Shown piece after piece: positions 47,895-59,560 of a DNA stretch of 64,000 nucleotides. The notes beneath the pieces were generated by a model. That model did not search any database, was not told the origin of the DNA, and saw nothing but the letters and a program-made list of their open reading frames with translations. Source of the stretch: Tubiluchus corallicola. Lineage: Eukaryota > Priapulida > Priapulimorpha > Priapulimorphida > Tubiluchidae. Made by a program: the position numbers and the translations under genes. Each line of letters begins with the position of its first letter. Within the stretch, counting starts at the first letter, position 1. The stretch lies in assembly GCA_030141605.1 (NCBI GenBank), contig JAQGDQ010000295.1, positions 1 through 64,000 on the forward strand. The letters are read 5' to 3'.

Positions 47895-48964
47895 AAATGT
47901 AGGTAATGTCATGGAAATAATGACAAAAGAGATGCAGAATTACTATATAAGACTATAAAATATGGAGGCCAAAATTCAGTCAGGCAAACTCAGCTAACGG
48001 TCTTTAAGCACAAGGTAAAGTAACTTTGTTTAGAATATAAGCCGCTGCACATCATATTCTCTTACAAAAAAGGATTACAAAAATCCCAAAACTAAAAAAC
48101 GCGAGATCTGGTTTGCTTATTTAAGTGATATCACGATAAATTTCTTCCTGGATTAAAGATGCCAAGTTGGATTTTTACAGAATTTTAAGAACTTAAGCTA
48201 GCACTCCATGTGCACATAATGCGTGATACGTATTGACTGTTTGTGTCCGCAAATGCTATGCGTATTAACAAAATCCACGGCGCTCTTTCCGCCACTTTTA
48301 GTTACCTGTTCGTGAAAATTGGAAATAATAATTTTTGAAACCCATGCCTCAGTCGAAATTTCAGTGTGATAATTACAGCGTAATAACTAGACGGCAAAGA
48401 AAGTACAAGTTTGGGTGCACAAAATTTTGCAGAAGAGACAACAATACACACGTATCATCACTTAGGGAAAGAACTGCAACTAGATGCATAACACACAATT
48501 ATACGCTTCTTCCAGCTCTCAAAAACTCGTACACAACAAATATTGTGTAGGGGTCTTGAAGTGACCAAAACTCACCTAACAAGAATTACCAATCAGCGAA
48601 AATTGTCACCGGAAACTTGAAAAATCGCTAAATCACCTAAGTATTGGCAGTTTTCCGTCTGCGTATTGCTGTACGATGCGTATTCGGACAATAGCGATCA
48701 CATTCGAGTGAATACGGATCACACATCATGGATTACAGAAACACTTCCCCATGTTTAAATATAATATATGCATTACAGAATATGCATTACATGTATCACG
48801 AATTATGTGCACGTGGAGTCATCTTTTTAATCTCTGTTATCACTCCTACTATGCAATCTAATGGAAGAGGAATCATGGGAAAAGAAAATACATGCAACCT
48901 TCACAAATCAGCTTGTATTAATTATTAAAGGTGTTAAATCATTCTTGACACTAATCAATAAAAT
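47895..48964. other. GLCE 3' flank, nothing recognised
   Basis: Probably 3' UTR of GLCE. Frames on the + strand are random. Confidence 0.4.
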
Positions 48965-50025
48965 TTAGTTGTGTTTGGCTCTTCTGCCTTTAGTATATTC
49001 AATCCAGCGTTTGGCAGTGTCCTTTAAAACTGGTGCATCATCGATAGTTGACAACAGCAGTAACTGATTGATATGGGTCGTGTGATAGTCCCACCGCGCC
49101 AAATTCGGCGCCACCCCCAGTATCACATGACGGAGGTCGTAAATGGACCCGGAACCCGTGTCAAACATAGGAAGCAGAACTTTGAGCGAGGTCATCCCAT
49201 CGCGGTACAATTCTGACACCTGGCGGTAGAATGTCGCGCCGCACACGCTGGCGGCCGTATCTGCCTGTGGCTCGCACATCCGTTGAAGGTCGTACAGACC
49301 GATTAACGAATAAATAAAACCATTTAGCACAAAAGAGCTAGGCGTGGTCGGATATTCTTCGTACCACACATATTTGTCCATAAAGAGAGCAACGATCCCA
49401 TGATCTTCACTCCTAATTTTAAACAATCTAGTGGCACTGGTTGCTGCATCTAAATACTTTTTATTCTGGGTTTTGAAATAAGCACGAGTCAAAACAGATA
49501 TGGCCTGACCCTGAGCCATAGCACTATACCAACCAGGGGGCAGCTCCATCACCCCGGAGATCAAAGTTCGAGCCACATCGATTGGCCAGCCGCCCTGAGA
49601 ATCCTGATTCCTGACTAACCAATCGGCTGCATGGAAGAAAAAATCTAGATGCCTAGATGTTGCTAAGCTTAAACTGTCCAATCTACCGCTGCCTCGAAGC
49701 GTCAAACTGAGCACTTTTACATTTTTTAGCTTCACTTTTCGCGTGAACTTACTATTGAGCAGCAGCCCCTTTTGGAGATCCACGAACAAATCGCGAATAA
49801 AGTGAGTCCATCGAGTTCGAGCACCTATTCCGTAAAATATGTCATTGCCTATAACAGAGATCATGGTGTTGCTTTGCACAAAATGAATTTTGTAAATGTC
49901 TTTCGTGTCACGCATCTGTAACGTGACGCTGACGCTTCCGTTCGTAGTGAAGATCACATTTAGTGAAAGGATTACGTCAGCTGTGTGATCAAGCTTAATG
50001 GAAATGCCCGAGCTTTTCAGAGAAT
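48965..50025 (-). CDS. GLCE: GLCE exon 5 (catalytic C-terminal half and stop)
   Basis: After the acceptor TTCTCAG, two bases complete Asp, then [20 protein letters not shown] and 332 more residues end GRRAKHN-TAA. The catalytic motifs are [15 protein letters not shown] (E473, Y474), IYDLRH (Y545, R548) and [12 protein letters not shown] (Y563). Vertebrate GLCE ends GSRAKHN. This single 1061-base exon carries the whole (alpha/alpha)6-barrel domain. Confidence 0.97.
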
Positions 50026-53000
50026 CTGAGAACAGAAAAATATATCAGTAAAAGTCTCAATTCCCAATTTATATTTATTTATTTATAGTTTATTAGTTCC
50101 ATATGTTACATATATGTTGAACAATATCAAAACTTTATGTAGATGTGATGGTTAAAAAGTGAAAATATTTGTGTAGAGCACCCCGGGTATGAAGAGAAAG
50201 AAAAAAGAATAAAAAAAACATTGAAAGTACAAACTAGGAGATGGGTAAGGACAGACAGAGAAATACAAAGTTACAAACAGTCTTGTGATGGAAGATTTCA
50301 GATTTAATTGTGCATTAAAGTAAGTAAACACAGATAAGTGAGTTTGCAAACGCTACAACAAATAACTAGAGAGTATACTAATATGTATAAGTACACTAAT
50401 AAGTTTTTTTGGACCCAATCTATGCAATGTTCAGGGCAATAAAAAAAAATTCCCACTCTGGGGGGTCTTCACTTGTAGTTACTAGACGAACACTGTGTAA
50501 AAAATGTCCTGGTGACATTGGTTTGGCGGTGGTAATGGAGGGAAATTTGTAGCTTTTTGGAAAGAGGAGAACCCAGGCTACACGATGCTGTGGGTCTTTT
50601 TTACAAATGCCTCTACCAGGATGAGGGGTTACAAGTTAAGTTAGGGGAATGGTTATTCCGGAAGGATGCTGTGCATCGTCTCACTCTCGTCAAGGTAAAC
50701 GGCCAAGGATTACGAATGAAAGCGGGCGCACCTGCCCACTCAGCAATGAACTTATAAATTTCCAGCCACAAATCTATGCATTGAGAAGCAACTGGCATAC
50801 TAGCCTATAGTGGTTTGTGGAGTAACCGCTGTATTTGTTTCCTTTAAGATGTGCCTTTTACAATGTAACTCAGACTGTCAATACAAATAAACAACATAAA
50901 CAGCATTTGGTTTAATGGCTGAAACATTGCAGATGTTTGTGTTGGGGCTGACAATAAAAACACTCTGTTTCCGTCTAATCTCAGGGTAATCGTTTTTTTT
51001 ATCATATACATAGTCGGGAATTTTATCATTTTCTTTGTATGGTGATATACTTACCTGATGTAAGAGCATATTTCTTTAATTTAAAACGCAAAATGCAATA
51101 ATTATTATAGCATCGTTGATTATCGTACTGGAGGTTTAAAAGTATCATGTTTTCCGTGAAATCAGCGCATTAACGGCTGAGTAGTGTTGCCAGTTATACC
51201 ATAATTATTAGAACATACGTTCATACTGTACAAAAATGAGGCTATATGTTAATTGATAATAATATGATAATTTAGTAATGCAAAACAAAAAGACTAAAAA
51301 ACAGAGTGAAAAAATAAAACATTAATATTAACCAGTGAGAAATAAGACAATTGATTTCAATAGATTTTAAATATTCCAAGGTTCGGGCTTAAACTTCACA
51401 AAGCTTTAAAAAAATTTCAAAAAAAATTTTTTCCTCCCTCCTACTGACATCTTTTGAGCTCATGAGCTAAGGCAGACCAAATGTTTTTTGTGGTCGCCTC
51501 AGAGATAAATTTACACACAGTAAATAATTCAATATGTTTTAGATAGTCAAATAATTTACGTTCATAATAACTACCACCAACGTTCTAAAATCAGACATAA
51601 TTAACTCACCCGAACTTTGGAATTCAAAAACGTTCCTTTGTTTCGCAGCGTCGAACACTTCGTTTATCCTGGAACTTTTTTCCGGAAGTTTCCAGAGATG
51701 CAGCGACGCTTTGGGGGAGGTAGAATCTAGATAGTCTACAACGACAGGCTCCCGTTCGGTTATGTTCTTGCTGTAATGACTTAAGCCAAACTGAGCGATT
51801 TGAATAGGGTAGAAGTAGCCCTGCGGACCCCACTGCGTGGAGATCGGGACACCTGGCAAAACATAACTTTGTTTTGAAAACAGAAATCATAATGTAAGTT
51901 TGTTAGCAGTTGAATACAGTTAGGCCCTGCATCACTTACTTGGATGTACCAAGAAACTCACATTTTAATTTAACTCTTTATATCTCTAATACTGTATCTA
52001 TTGAGAGTCACATTGTGAAACGTATATTAAACTTCTGTATTGTGTAATTATGTCAAATAACTGCATGTTAAAACGTCTGGCAATATTGAACATGGTCATA
52101 TAGTCATGGTCATTCAATATTGAACATTGAATATAGTCAAGTATTTCTGCTTTAGGAAAAAATATAATAAAAGCATTAGCTGGATGAGGACATGCTGATG
52201 TTGATGAAAGTCCAAAGTAAAAACTTGCTTATGAATTATACAGGGCAAAAGAAGGTCAAATAATAATTAGAAATTTCTTAGACAATGAAATTCAAAGAAT
52301 GTTGAAATATATATTAACAGAATAGGTCTGTAGGCATACTAAGACATGCACTTTTTAGTTTTCACTAACCGTATTGCTTTTAAGACATGGTTTAATTTTT
52401 GTTATTGTTTCTTTTTTCTCCTGTTAAGCTTCAGAGGCATAGCTTTTAAAGAACTTTCATAAAGGAACAAGTGGCAGCAGCAGGCTTATTTGTACTATAA
52501 ATTAGGTCACACTGCACAAAAGCGACCTAAAGTGAAATCAAAACTTATTTTAGAAAAAATGCGGCAAATGCTGTTGCTACAACAGCAAATATGGCAGTGG
52601 TAAGTCTAAGACAAAATGTCTTCAAACCGTACAAAAGTCAGAAGCAGACATTTTATTGTAACTTGACACTTCACAAAGCAGCCTAACATAGCAAAGTCAT
52701 TATTAATTATAAGAACTTAAGTTAAAACCATGTATAGAAACTCGTGCAGGAATGTGTAGAAACATCTGAAAGTGCATTGCTTTTTCAGGATTTTAACTCA
52801 CTTTATTTGCAATAGAATACAAAACAAATTACAGATTTTCTTTGAAAATGTTAGTACTAGTACCTTGTTGAAAAAAAATTGGTAATTGAAGTGCATCCAC
52901 GAGAAACCAAGTTCAAAAAGTAAAAACTAACTAGAATTTAGAATTTATCAGTTAGATTTGAAACATTTCAGCTTTCTGGTGATCTTATGATTTGGATCAA

Positions 53001-56000
53001 TAGCAAAAAGTTTGAAGTTACAATTTGCAATGTTTTATAAGAAAAACTATACAGAGCAATTATTGCAAAATAAATCAACCACATTGACAAACTGCAAAGA
53101 ATTGCAAAATAAATCAAACAATTCTGACAAACTATACGCAGCTCACCAGCACAAAGCTTTTAGCATCCACATAAAATTCCCATCCAAACAACAATCGACG
53201 CTACTCAGTCCTCAATGCCCGCTTAGCTATCCCACAATGCAGTACAGATCAGATTAAATGCCTATTCAGCGATAATTTAATCAAGCTCAGACTACCATTT
53301 ATCCCACACGCTGCTATTTTATGAGCGCTCATAGAAACTCGACACTTTTTATTGTCCTAATTCTAAACTTAAGCCAATATTTTGCCATCTTACTGACAGT
53401 ATAGTAGCTCTAAATCTTCGTTCCGGGAAAGAATGCTTTGAAAACGTGACATTTTCACGGCATTGTGCCATGAATTATGATTTAATCTAGGTCTCCATTG
53501 TGCCGGGATAGTTCCGGAATCGCAGAGTGTAACTAATTATTAATTAGAAAACCTGCAAGCTAATTAATTGAAATAATGGACGCTGCATCCGGCGGTGCAA
53601 AGAACCGCAGGAAGTTAATTAAAGCAAGATATGCACGCATGAAAGAACTGGCGACAGATTAATTTTCTATGATGTTCGAGAAATGACACTCAATACAAAG
53701 ACATAGATTAATGAGATAAAACACTTTCACAATCACTAGGCTTCTTTACATTAACACGTTCTGATTTTGCTGCTGCTATTGTCATGGTTACGTCTTGGGC
53801 ATTATTGTCATTGGAAACATCACTATTGTTGTTGCAGCTGCTGTTGTTGTCATTGTTGTTGTTGCTGTTGCTGCTGTTATTTTTGCTATTTCGTTTGTCA
53901 CGCTTACTATCAGATTCAAAATAATTGGTCACTGGTATCATCGATGTTGCTGTATCACTAATCGTTATTGCCCTTACCAATTAATGTAAAGGTTCTTAAT
54001 GCAGGCATTATTGTTGTCTAGTGCTGATTAACACCAAGGGCAGACCTGAGTTGAAAAAAATGAAGGGGCGGTCATCAGTCTAAAAACTGCTTAACTAGAA
54101 GGTCTGGAGACCACTGCATGCGTGGGGTTGTTGGGGTTGATCCTAAAAATTTCACAGCATTTGAAGACATATTTGAAGCATCCAATGCACCATAAGACAG
54201 TTTTTTATGTTCTAAAATAATTTATCTTGGTTGAAACAAATGAGTGTTTACGGTGTTTTTATATGCCCTAAATAATTATTTAAAAGCTGACTTAGTCAAC
54301 TTTTAATTACAAATAATGTTCAAAAAGAATTTCAGGCTCTAAAATTAAGATGTTTTGAAAAAAATGTTATTAAAATGTACGTTTTTAGTAATTTTTTGAC
54401 AGAATCAGATAAGCGAAGATGTGTGTCTGCCATCCGCCCCACTCAAATCTGCCATAGCCACAGGTGTTTACTGGCAATTACTAATATGGTTGCACAATCT
54501 TATAATTATTCTGACTGTGGTTATTCACTAAGTTGAGTAAGGGCCATTTCACAGTGAGGCGGCAAGGAAAATTAAGCAAGGAATTGCTGTCAGAAAATGT
54601 TTAGAAAATTTCCAATTTTTTCTCAAAATCCAATGCAGCAAGAAAGTTCATTTCACAGCGAAACCGTGCTGTTTTTTCCGCGCGTCCAGTTAGCTACAGC
54701 TACTTTGCTAGGTTTGTACTGTATAACCATGTCTAAATTCAGTTATACTTGCGATATTTCTCATATACAAAGTACAATTAATAATGTTAGTCAATGTAAT
54801 GTCAGACCTGTTTGTTTTTTTAGTAAAGTTTTACTAAGTATTTCAAAATCTGAAAATACACGTATATAAAATAAATATATGCGTGCATTCTTTTTCTTTT
54901 TCACGAATATAGCCATCATGATGCATTAATAAAATATGAAATTATCTGTCTGTTAAAAGAGAGATTAAATCTTAGAATTCTAGGCTGAAATGTGTTAATT
55001 GTTGTTTGTTAAATAAGAAAGAAGTAATTGAGTGTTAAATTTAAGACTGAATTCCATGAAGATTTCTCACGGAAATGGAACATGCAGTATTTCTACAATT
55101 CCTCATGAGGAGGAATAGCTTCTAGCTAGCGACAGAATTCTTCATGAGGAATTTTGCTGCACATCTTCGCTGTGAAGTGTTTCCAGTGTTTGTGCGGCTG
55201 TTACTGCGACAGGTTGGCAATGGTGCTATTTTCGATTTTCGGTTGCAATGATTACCTTGCTGTTTTATGATCAGGTATTATGAATTTATCTTTCATAACT
55301 CTTTGCTAATCACTCTAATACAAACATGTTACTCACCTTATCCTTTAATAAATGTCAAGCTTCGCCATCCATCATAATTTACTAATCTTACATTAAACAC
55401 CTTTGAGTAATATCAAGCACAAAACCAATCAATAAGAGAGAACCAGGTAAATTCCTGCTTGTACACTTCACTGGTAAAATCAAATCATAGTTATTGGCAG
55501 AGATACAATATGATACATTACCATCTTTGCCGCTGATACACTTCACTCGATCTCGTATCTCCACGTTGTAGTTTTCGAATGACATGAAAACTCCGTGCGG
55601 ATTGTAGACGCCGTTCATCTTAGCCACTTTGCTATAACTGTGCTGCCACTCAAAGCGCTGAAAACCATCGTAAGTTGCCACTTTACCATCAATCTGCAAC
55701 ACACGAACAAAATTAATGCGCAACTGATAGACCCACATAAATAAGATACAAGGAATGACTTTCTCAAATTTTACTACATAATATATCCCGTACGAACACT
55801 GAAATAAAAAAAGCCCTATTACTCTTGCATTGTGGATCTCCCTAACCACACGTATATAGTGTTCCCTCGCTACTTCGCGGTTCGTTTATCGCGGACTCGC
55901 TGTTTTGCAGGTTTTCAAAAATATTAATGTAAAATATTTATCGCGGTATTTTCGCTGTTTCGCGGTACTCTGTCTAAAGTATTTTTGCACATGCGCAGTA

Positions 56001-58811
56001 CGTATTGTACAGTAATGTATAGATTCGATGAATTTTGCATAAAAAATCACAAAATGCATAAAAATATATTATAAATATTAATTCTAACATTAAAAGAATA
56101 TTATAAATCATAAAAAATCATCATTTACAGTAAATAGTGTATTTATTCGGCAGATGAATACACACCAAAAACGAAATGTAGTACTTGCACCCGCTTGAGA
56201 TGCTACTTGCCTTAGGACGTACCTTCAATGGTGAGTACCCATATCAAATTTTTAAAATTACGTATCTAGGTTTAAGAGTTTAAAACATTTTTATTAACAT
56301 TTAAGTAAAGTTTTTTAAAAGGTAGATGTACAGTATGGGAAAGTTATTAAGAGAATGGGAAAGGGTTATGTATAAGAGTGTGGGGAGGGTTTATAAAGAC
56401 TTAAAATAATGTATAACTACTAAAATAAGTATAGCGTCCCTACTTCGCAGAAATTCACTTATCGCGGGTGGGCCTGGAACGGAACACCCGCGATAAGTGA
56501 GGGAACACTGTATTTCAATATTTAAATCCACTATATTTTTAATGTGAAAGAACTTCAAATCATGCATGACTGTGCAAATGGTTAATTAATTTGATTAGAA
56601 TCTGATCAATGAATGAACCCTTAGAGACAGAAAATTTCATCAGTTGATAGCACAGCAGATTTATATGAAATTTAATGAATGGTGGCAACTATGAATGTAT
56701 AAAAAGACCACCTCCAACGAGCAAGCTGTTTCGATTTAAATTCTCCGGTTGGAAAAATTAATTTAATTTAACTGGAAGAACTTGAGAACTGATGTAATAC
56801 CTTCTTATTGAGTTAAAAATATACAAACAATGATAGATTATGACAGGCAGCCTTCCACAATCATTAAATGATATTTCAAACTGTTTTTATGTAAGCAAAG
56901 CCCAGACCACTACCAAAATAATGCGGGCAAGATGATACCCTTTGTATGTTTATATAATTAACATATGTGTCACACCAAATTGAAACAATAAATGAGCATT
57001 CTCTGTCAAACAGGTTTAAAAGTTACCTCAAAATACTTTTGAATGAAGCTGAATGGCACATAAACTTCATTGCCTTCTCTTCTGCAAGATATGGAAAATT
57101 CATCGTTAATCAAACACTCGATGTCGCTGTATGAATCTGGACTATGCTGCTCATCCACATGAATTTTGTTGGAGTTTAGCTCTTGTGGATAGATGGCAGC
57201 AGCTCCGGCATTGTTTGGCTGTTGAATATCGGCTCTGCCAGCCCCTGCAAGACGGGCTGAATTAAGCTGAGGGTCACCTAGAAAATACAAAAAATTTTAA
57301 GTTAATAATAATGTTATTTACAACCAGTTTTTATCGCTGAAATGGCTTTCTCTTCAAAAGTTACTGTTGTACCTACTATTGTTGTTCACTGGGTTAATTT
57401 TGACAAATATGTTCTAAAGAAACTTGGGATGTCATGCAACAATGGTATAAGGAAACTTTTTAAACTTAAGTATGATTGCAGCGCATCTTAGATATCTCTT
57501 CCACATTTTACGCATATAAGACGCAAGTGTTATTATAATCTGTTTACCAGTTGTGCAATCTGGTAATGCTCTGATGGTAATTATTGCAAATGAGACTGAT
57601 GAGAGGTATACTTCAAAATGTTTTTGTTTGTGGACATCCTTTTTACTAGGTGTGGCTAGCTTTTAATACTTTTTTGCTAGCGCGTGTTTTTAGTAGAGTT
57701 GGTATTGTGTATTTCTATGTGCGTAGTAATTCATCTTTTTTAGAGTCTTATATGCAGGGCTGTATTACGTATCTTATAGGCTAGTATAGGCTGCAGCCTA
57801 GGGCTTCTCAATCTTGGATGCCCAAGCTTTGGTAACATTTGATAAAAAATCTGTTTTTTCACTACACAATTGCGTTGAAACATGTGCTAATTTGATTTCT
57901 AATAAATAGTAAAATAGTGTATTTCTTAAAAAATATCATTATTGGCAACAAGACATATGTGTTCTAGTTTATTTAAAGATAACTTTAGGTCAAGCTATGC
58001 AAATATCGCCAAAATATATCACAAGTGAAAAATATTCAAGACAAATAACCACACAGATTGCGAGTGAGTTAAGGGGTGGCCTCATGATTTCATTAGTCTA
58101 GGCCTAGGGGTCCCAAAAGGTCCCATTCGGCCCTGCTTATATGGCAATTTTAAAGCTGAAATAAAAGGTGAAATAAATTGAGTTTAACTGACCCTTACCT
58201 TTGAAAAACATTGTGTTATACAGCATGAATTAGAAAGTGCCTATTTGAGCAAGGGTAATAAGGTTGTCTGTTGAGTTTACAACCTCATTATAGTTGAAAA
58301 ATTTACGTTTTTGAAAAAGCACAAATTGGCTTCAGGATATTCGCATTTCTAAGCAAAGTCACAGTAAAATGAAAAAGTTGCTGCCACTTTTTAACGATTT
58401 GACTCATTCGAGTGAGAAGTTCGCTTAACGTTTTTAACTAGAGTTGAGCATGTGTCATAGCCATGAACACGTTGGTAACAAAAAGTAAATAAAAAGTTAG
58501 CAAAATTAAACTTGTCAAGACAAAAACACAAACATCGTGATGACGATAACAGAGTGAGGACCTGTTCCGAGAAAAGGTAGTAAACACTTGTATATTGATG
58601 CTGATCCCTAAACTCCAGGTACTCCACTGATGCGATATAACTTTTCATCACTTCTGATATTTGCAGAAATTGGAATAAACCAGCACCCCTATTCCTGAGA
58701 AAGAAAAAATAGGTATGTAAAATACTTACTGCACTTGCCCCACCAGGTGACGGTCGTAAAGAATGCTAGGATCGTTATGACAGCCAGCAAGATTTTGAGG
58801 TTAAACCTCAT
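48965..58811 (-). CDS. GLCE: D-glucuronyl C5-epimerase (heparan sulfate), 5 coding exons, 602 aa
   Basis: Joined exons on the - strand, 5' to 3', are 58811-58730, 57277-57027, 55693-55522, 51852-51610 and 50025-48965. All splice sites are GT-AG, the phases agree, and the total is 1809 nt; vertebrate GLCE is about 617 residues. The enzyme converts D-glucuronic to L-iduronic acid in heparan sulfate in the Golgi. A short cytoplasmic tail and hydrophobic anchor (residues 7-24) make it a type II membrane protein. Residues 80-111 (IECLINDE...RREGNEV), 130-168 (HSYSKV...[11 protein letters not shown]...DRVKCISG), 175-196 ([17 protein letters not shown]) and the C-terminal catalytic half match the family closely. 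Counterparts of human E499, Y500, Y560, R563 and Y578 are E473, Y474, Y545, R548 and Y563. Sequons occur at N198 and N278. An 11-residue insertion lies near residue 500. Confidence 0.96.
50026..51609 (-). other. GLCE intron 4
   Basis: Holds a GC-richer patch at 50450-50800 with a 66-codon + strand frame ([20 protein letters not shown]) that I cannot assign. The rest is AT-rich without repeats. Confidence 0.4.
51610..51852 (-). CDS. GLCE: GLCE exon 4
   Basis: The exon encodes [20 protein letters not shown], then [12 protein letters not shown] and a variable linker ending EFQSS plus one base. The acceptor is TTTTGCCAG and the donor TCGG|GTGAGT. N198 in KNIT is an N-glycosylation sequon at the place where vertebrates have one. 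Confidence 0.95.
53530..53630. promoter_or_regulatory. Cluster of TAATTA homeodomain-type sites
   Basis: At least four TAATTA cores lie within about 90 bases (CTAATTATTAATTAG, CTAATTAATTG, GTTAATTAAAG), beside a GC-richer block (GCATCCGGCGGTGC). This could be an intronic enhancer of GLCE, but AT-rich DNA produces such sites by chance. Confidence 0.25.
53775..53885. repeat. (TTG/CTG)n trinucleotide tract
   Basis: GTTGTTGCAGCTGCTGTTGT-type repeat. The Asn/Ser- and Val/Ala-rich frames that cross it are repeat products. Confidence 0.85.
54039..54453. mobile_element. Candidate 415-bp inverted-repeat element
   Basis: The left end GGCAGACCTGAGTTG...GGGGCGG and the right end CCGCCCCACTCAAATCTGCC are inverted copies with mismatches. 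No clean target-site duplication. Probably a MITE. Confidence 0.45.
55522..55693 (-). CDS. GLCE: GLCE exon 3
   Basis: The exon encodes [40 protein letters not shown] and [17 protein letters not shown] plus one base. Acceptor GTGTTGCAG, donor GATG|GTAATG. It matches the family's YDGY.RFE..HSYSKV and [18 protein letters not shown] blocks. Confidence 0.95.
55857..56510. mobile_element. Tigger/pogo-like MITE
   Basis: A 654-bp element flanked by TA on both sides. The left end begins TAGTGTTCCCTCGCTACTTC and the right end is the inverse, reading CAGTGTTCCCTCACTTATCG. Subterminal CGCGGT/ATCGCGGG words recur. No transposase frame. It lies in GLCE intron 2. TA target and ends are typical of pogo/Tigger non-autonomous elements known across animals. 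Confidence 0.85.
57027..57277 (-). CDS. GLCE: GLCE exon 2 (stem region and first conserved block)
   Basis: The acceptor GTATTTTCTAG completes Ser28. A variable Ala/Asn-rich stem (residues 29-78) leads to [10 protein letters not shown]...[12 protein letters not shown] and ends KYFE at the donor GAG|GTAACT. The stem is unconserved in the family, whereas ECLINDE and RREGNEV are diagnostic. Confidence 0.94.
57755..58135. mobile_element. hAT-type MITE, copy 2, with target-site duplication
   Basis: A 381-bp element from CAGGGCTG to CGGCCCTG, flanked by the 8-bp direct duplication CTTATATG (57747-57754 and 58136-58143). CAGGGC ends and 8-bp duplications are hAT hallmarks. It aligns with 8772-9132 and lies in GLCE intron 1. 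Non-autonomous. Confidence 0.92.
58730..58811 (-). CDS. GLCE: GLCE exon 1 (signal anchor)
   Basis: The exon encodes [20 protein letters not shown] then VTWWGKC plus one base. It is a short basic tail followed by a hydrophobic segment, as in vertebrate GLCE, which also has a W.KCS join. The donor is TGCA|GTAAGT. The ATG lies 13 bases after an acceptor (TTTTTCTTTACAG), so the 5' UTR is probably split. Confidence 0.88.
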
Positions 58812-59464
58812 CGCTCTACACAGTCTGTAAAGAAAAATGCACGAGTAAAAACAAGAAAAACATTTTAAAAAATATTTTAATGTACTTGATTACCAGCAAA
58901 ATTTTGCGTTCTTCATTAATACAATAAATGTTAAGATGTAGTAACAACACACTACTGCAAAATGTTAAAATTTGTTTCCCGGTAGCAGCATACACTACTT
59001 AGTCAATAAGCAATTTAATCGCATGTCCCAAGGATGTTGCTATGGGAGAAGTGTAAATATGGGAACTGCTAAATAAAAACCAGCTTAAAAGTACACAAAA
59101 TGAATGAAATGTAAACAAAGTTTTAATGTATGAACAATGTTGTACAGTTTAGTTATGTGAATACATTCATAGCAAAACAAACCAAATGCATTTCCTACTT
59201 CTAGTTTGATACGATTTTCTATAACACCTTAAAAAGCCCCATCCCAAAAAATACAAATACCAAAATTTTTTCTAGCAAACATACAGCAGTCGTAAGCAGT
59301 CGAATATGTGTGGTTATAATAGTAATAGCATTAATCTGGACGTTTAGGACATAGTCCAGAAGCAACACCTTAAGTATTTCAATACTTATTTCCAAGGTGG
59401 TCTCGATTATTATTACCAGCATGTTACTTCGATAAACTTGCGTGCTTGGTCAAAAAATCAGCGG

Positions 59465-59560
59465 TAAGATTTTTCAAGTATTTGGTGTGACTAGGTCGGG
59501 AGCTGAACCCGCTACCAAGGTGGGAAACAAGCACGCTATCATTGAGGTACGTCATCCGGT
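59465..59560 (-). repeat. tRNA-Gly-like SINE
   Basis: On the - strand a box-A-like ATGATAGCGTGC, an anticodon-loop-like TTCCCAC and a box-B-like GGTTCAGCTCC with a CGGG/CCCG stem are followed by GACCTAGTCACACC and an A-rich end. A tRNA head with an unrelated tail is the layout of a tRNA-derived SINE. Confidence 0.55.

Larger units (their letters stand above)
51853..55521 (-). other. GLCE intron 3 (3.7 kb)
   Basis: Contains a TAATTA cluster at 53530-53630, a (TTG/CTG)n tract at 53775-53885 and a candidate MITE at 54039-54453. No exon found. Confidence 0.5.

Noticed and set aside
53708-53989. Asn/Ser-rich and Val-rich frames
   Set aside because: Translations of a TTG/CTG trinucleotide repeat in GLCE intron 3.
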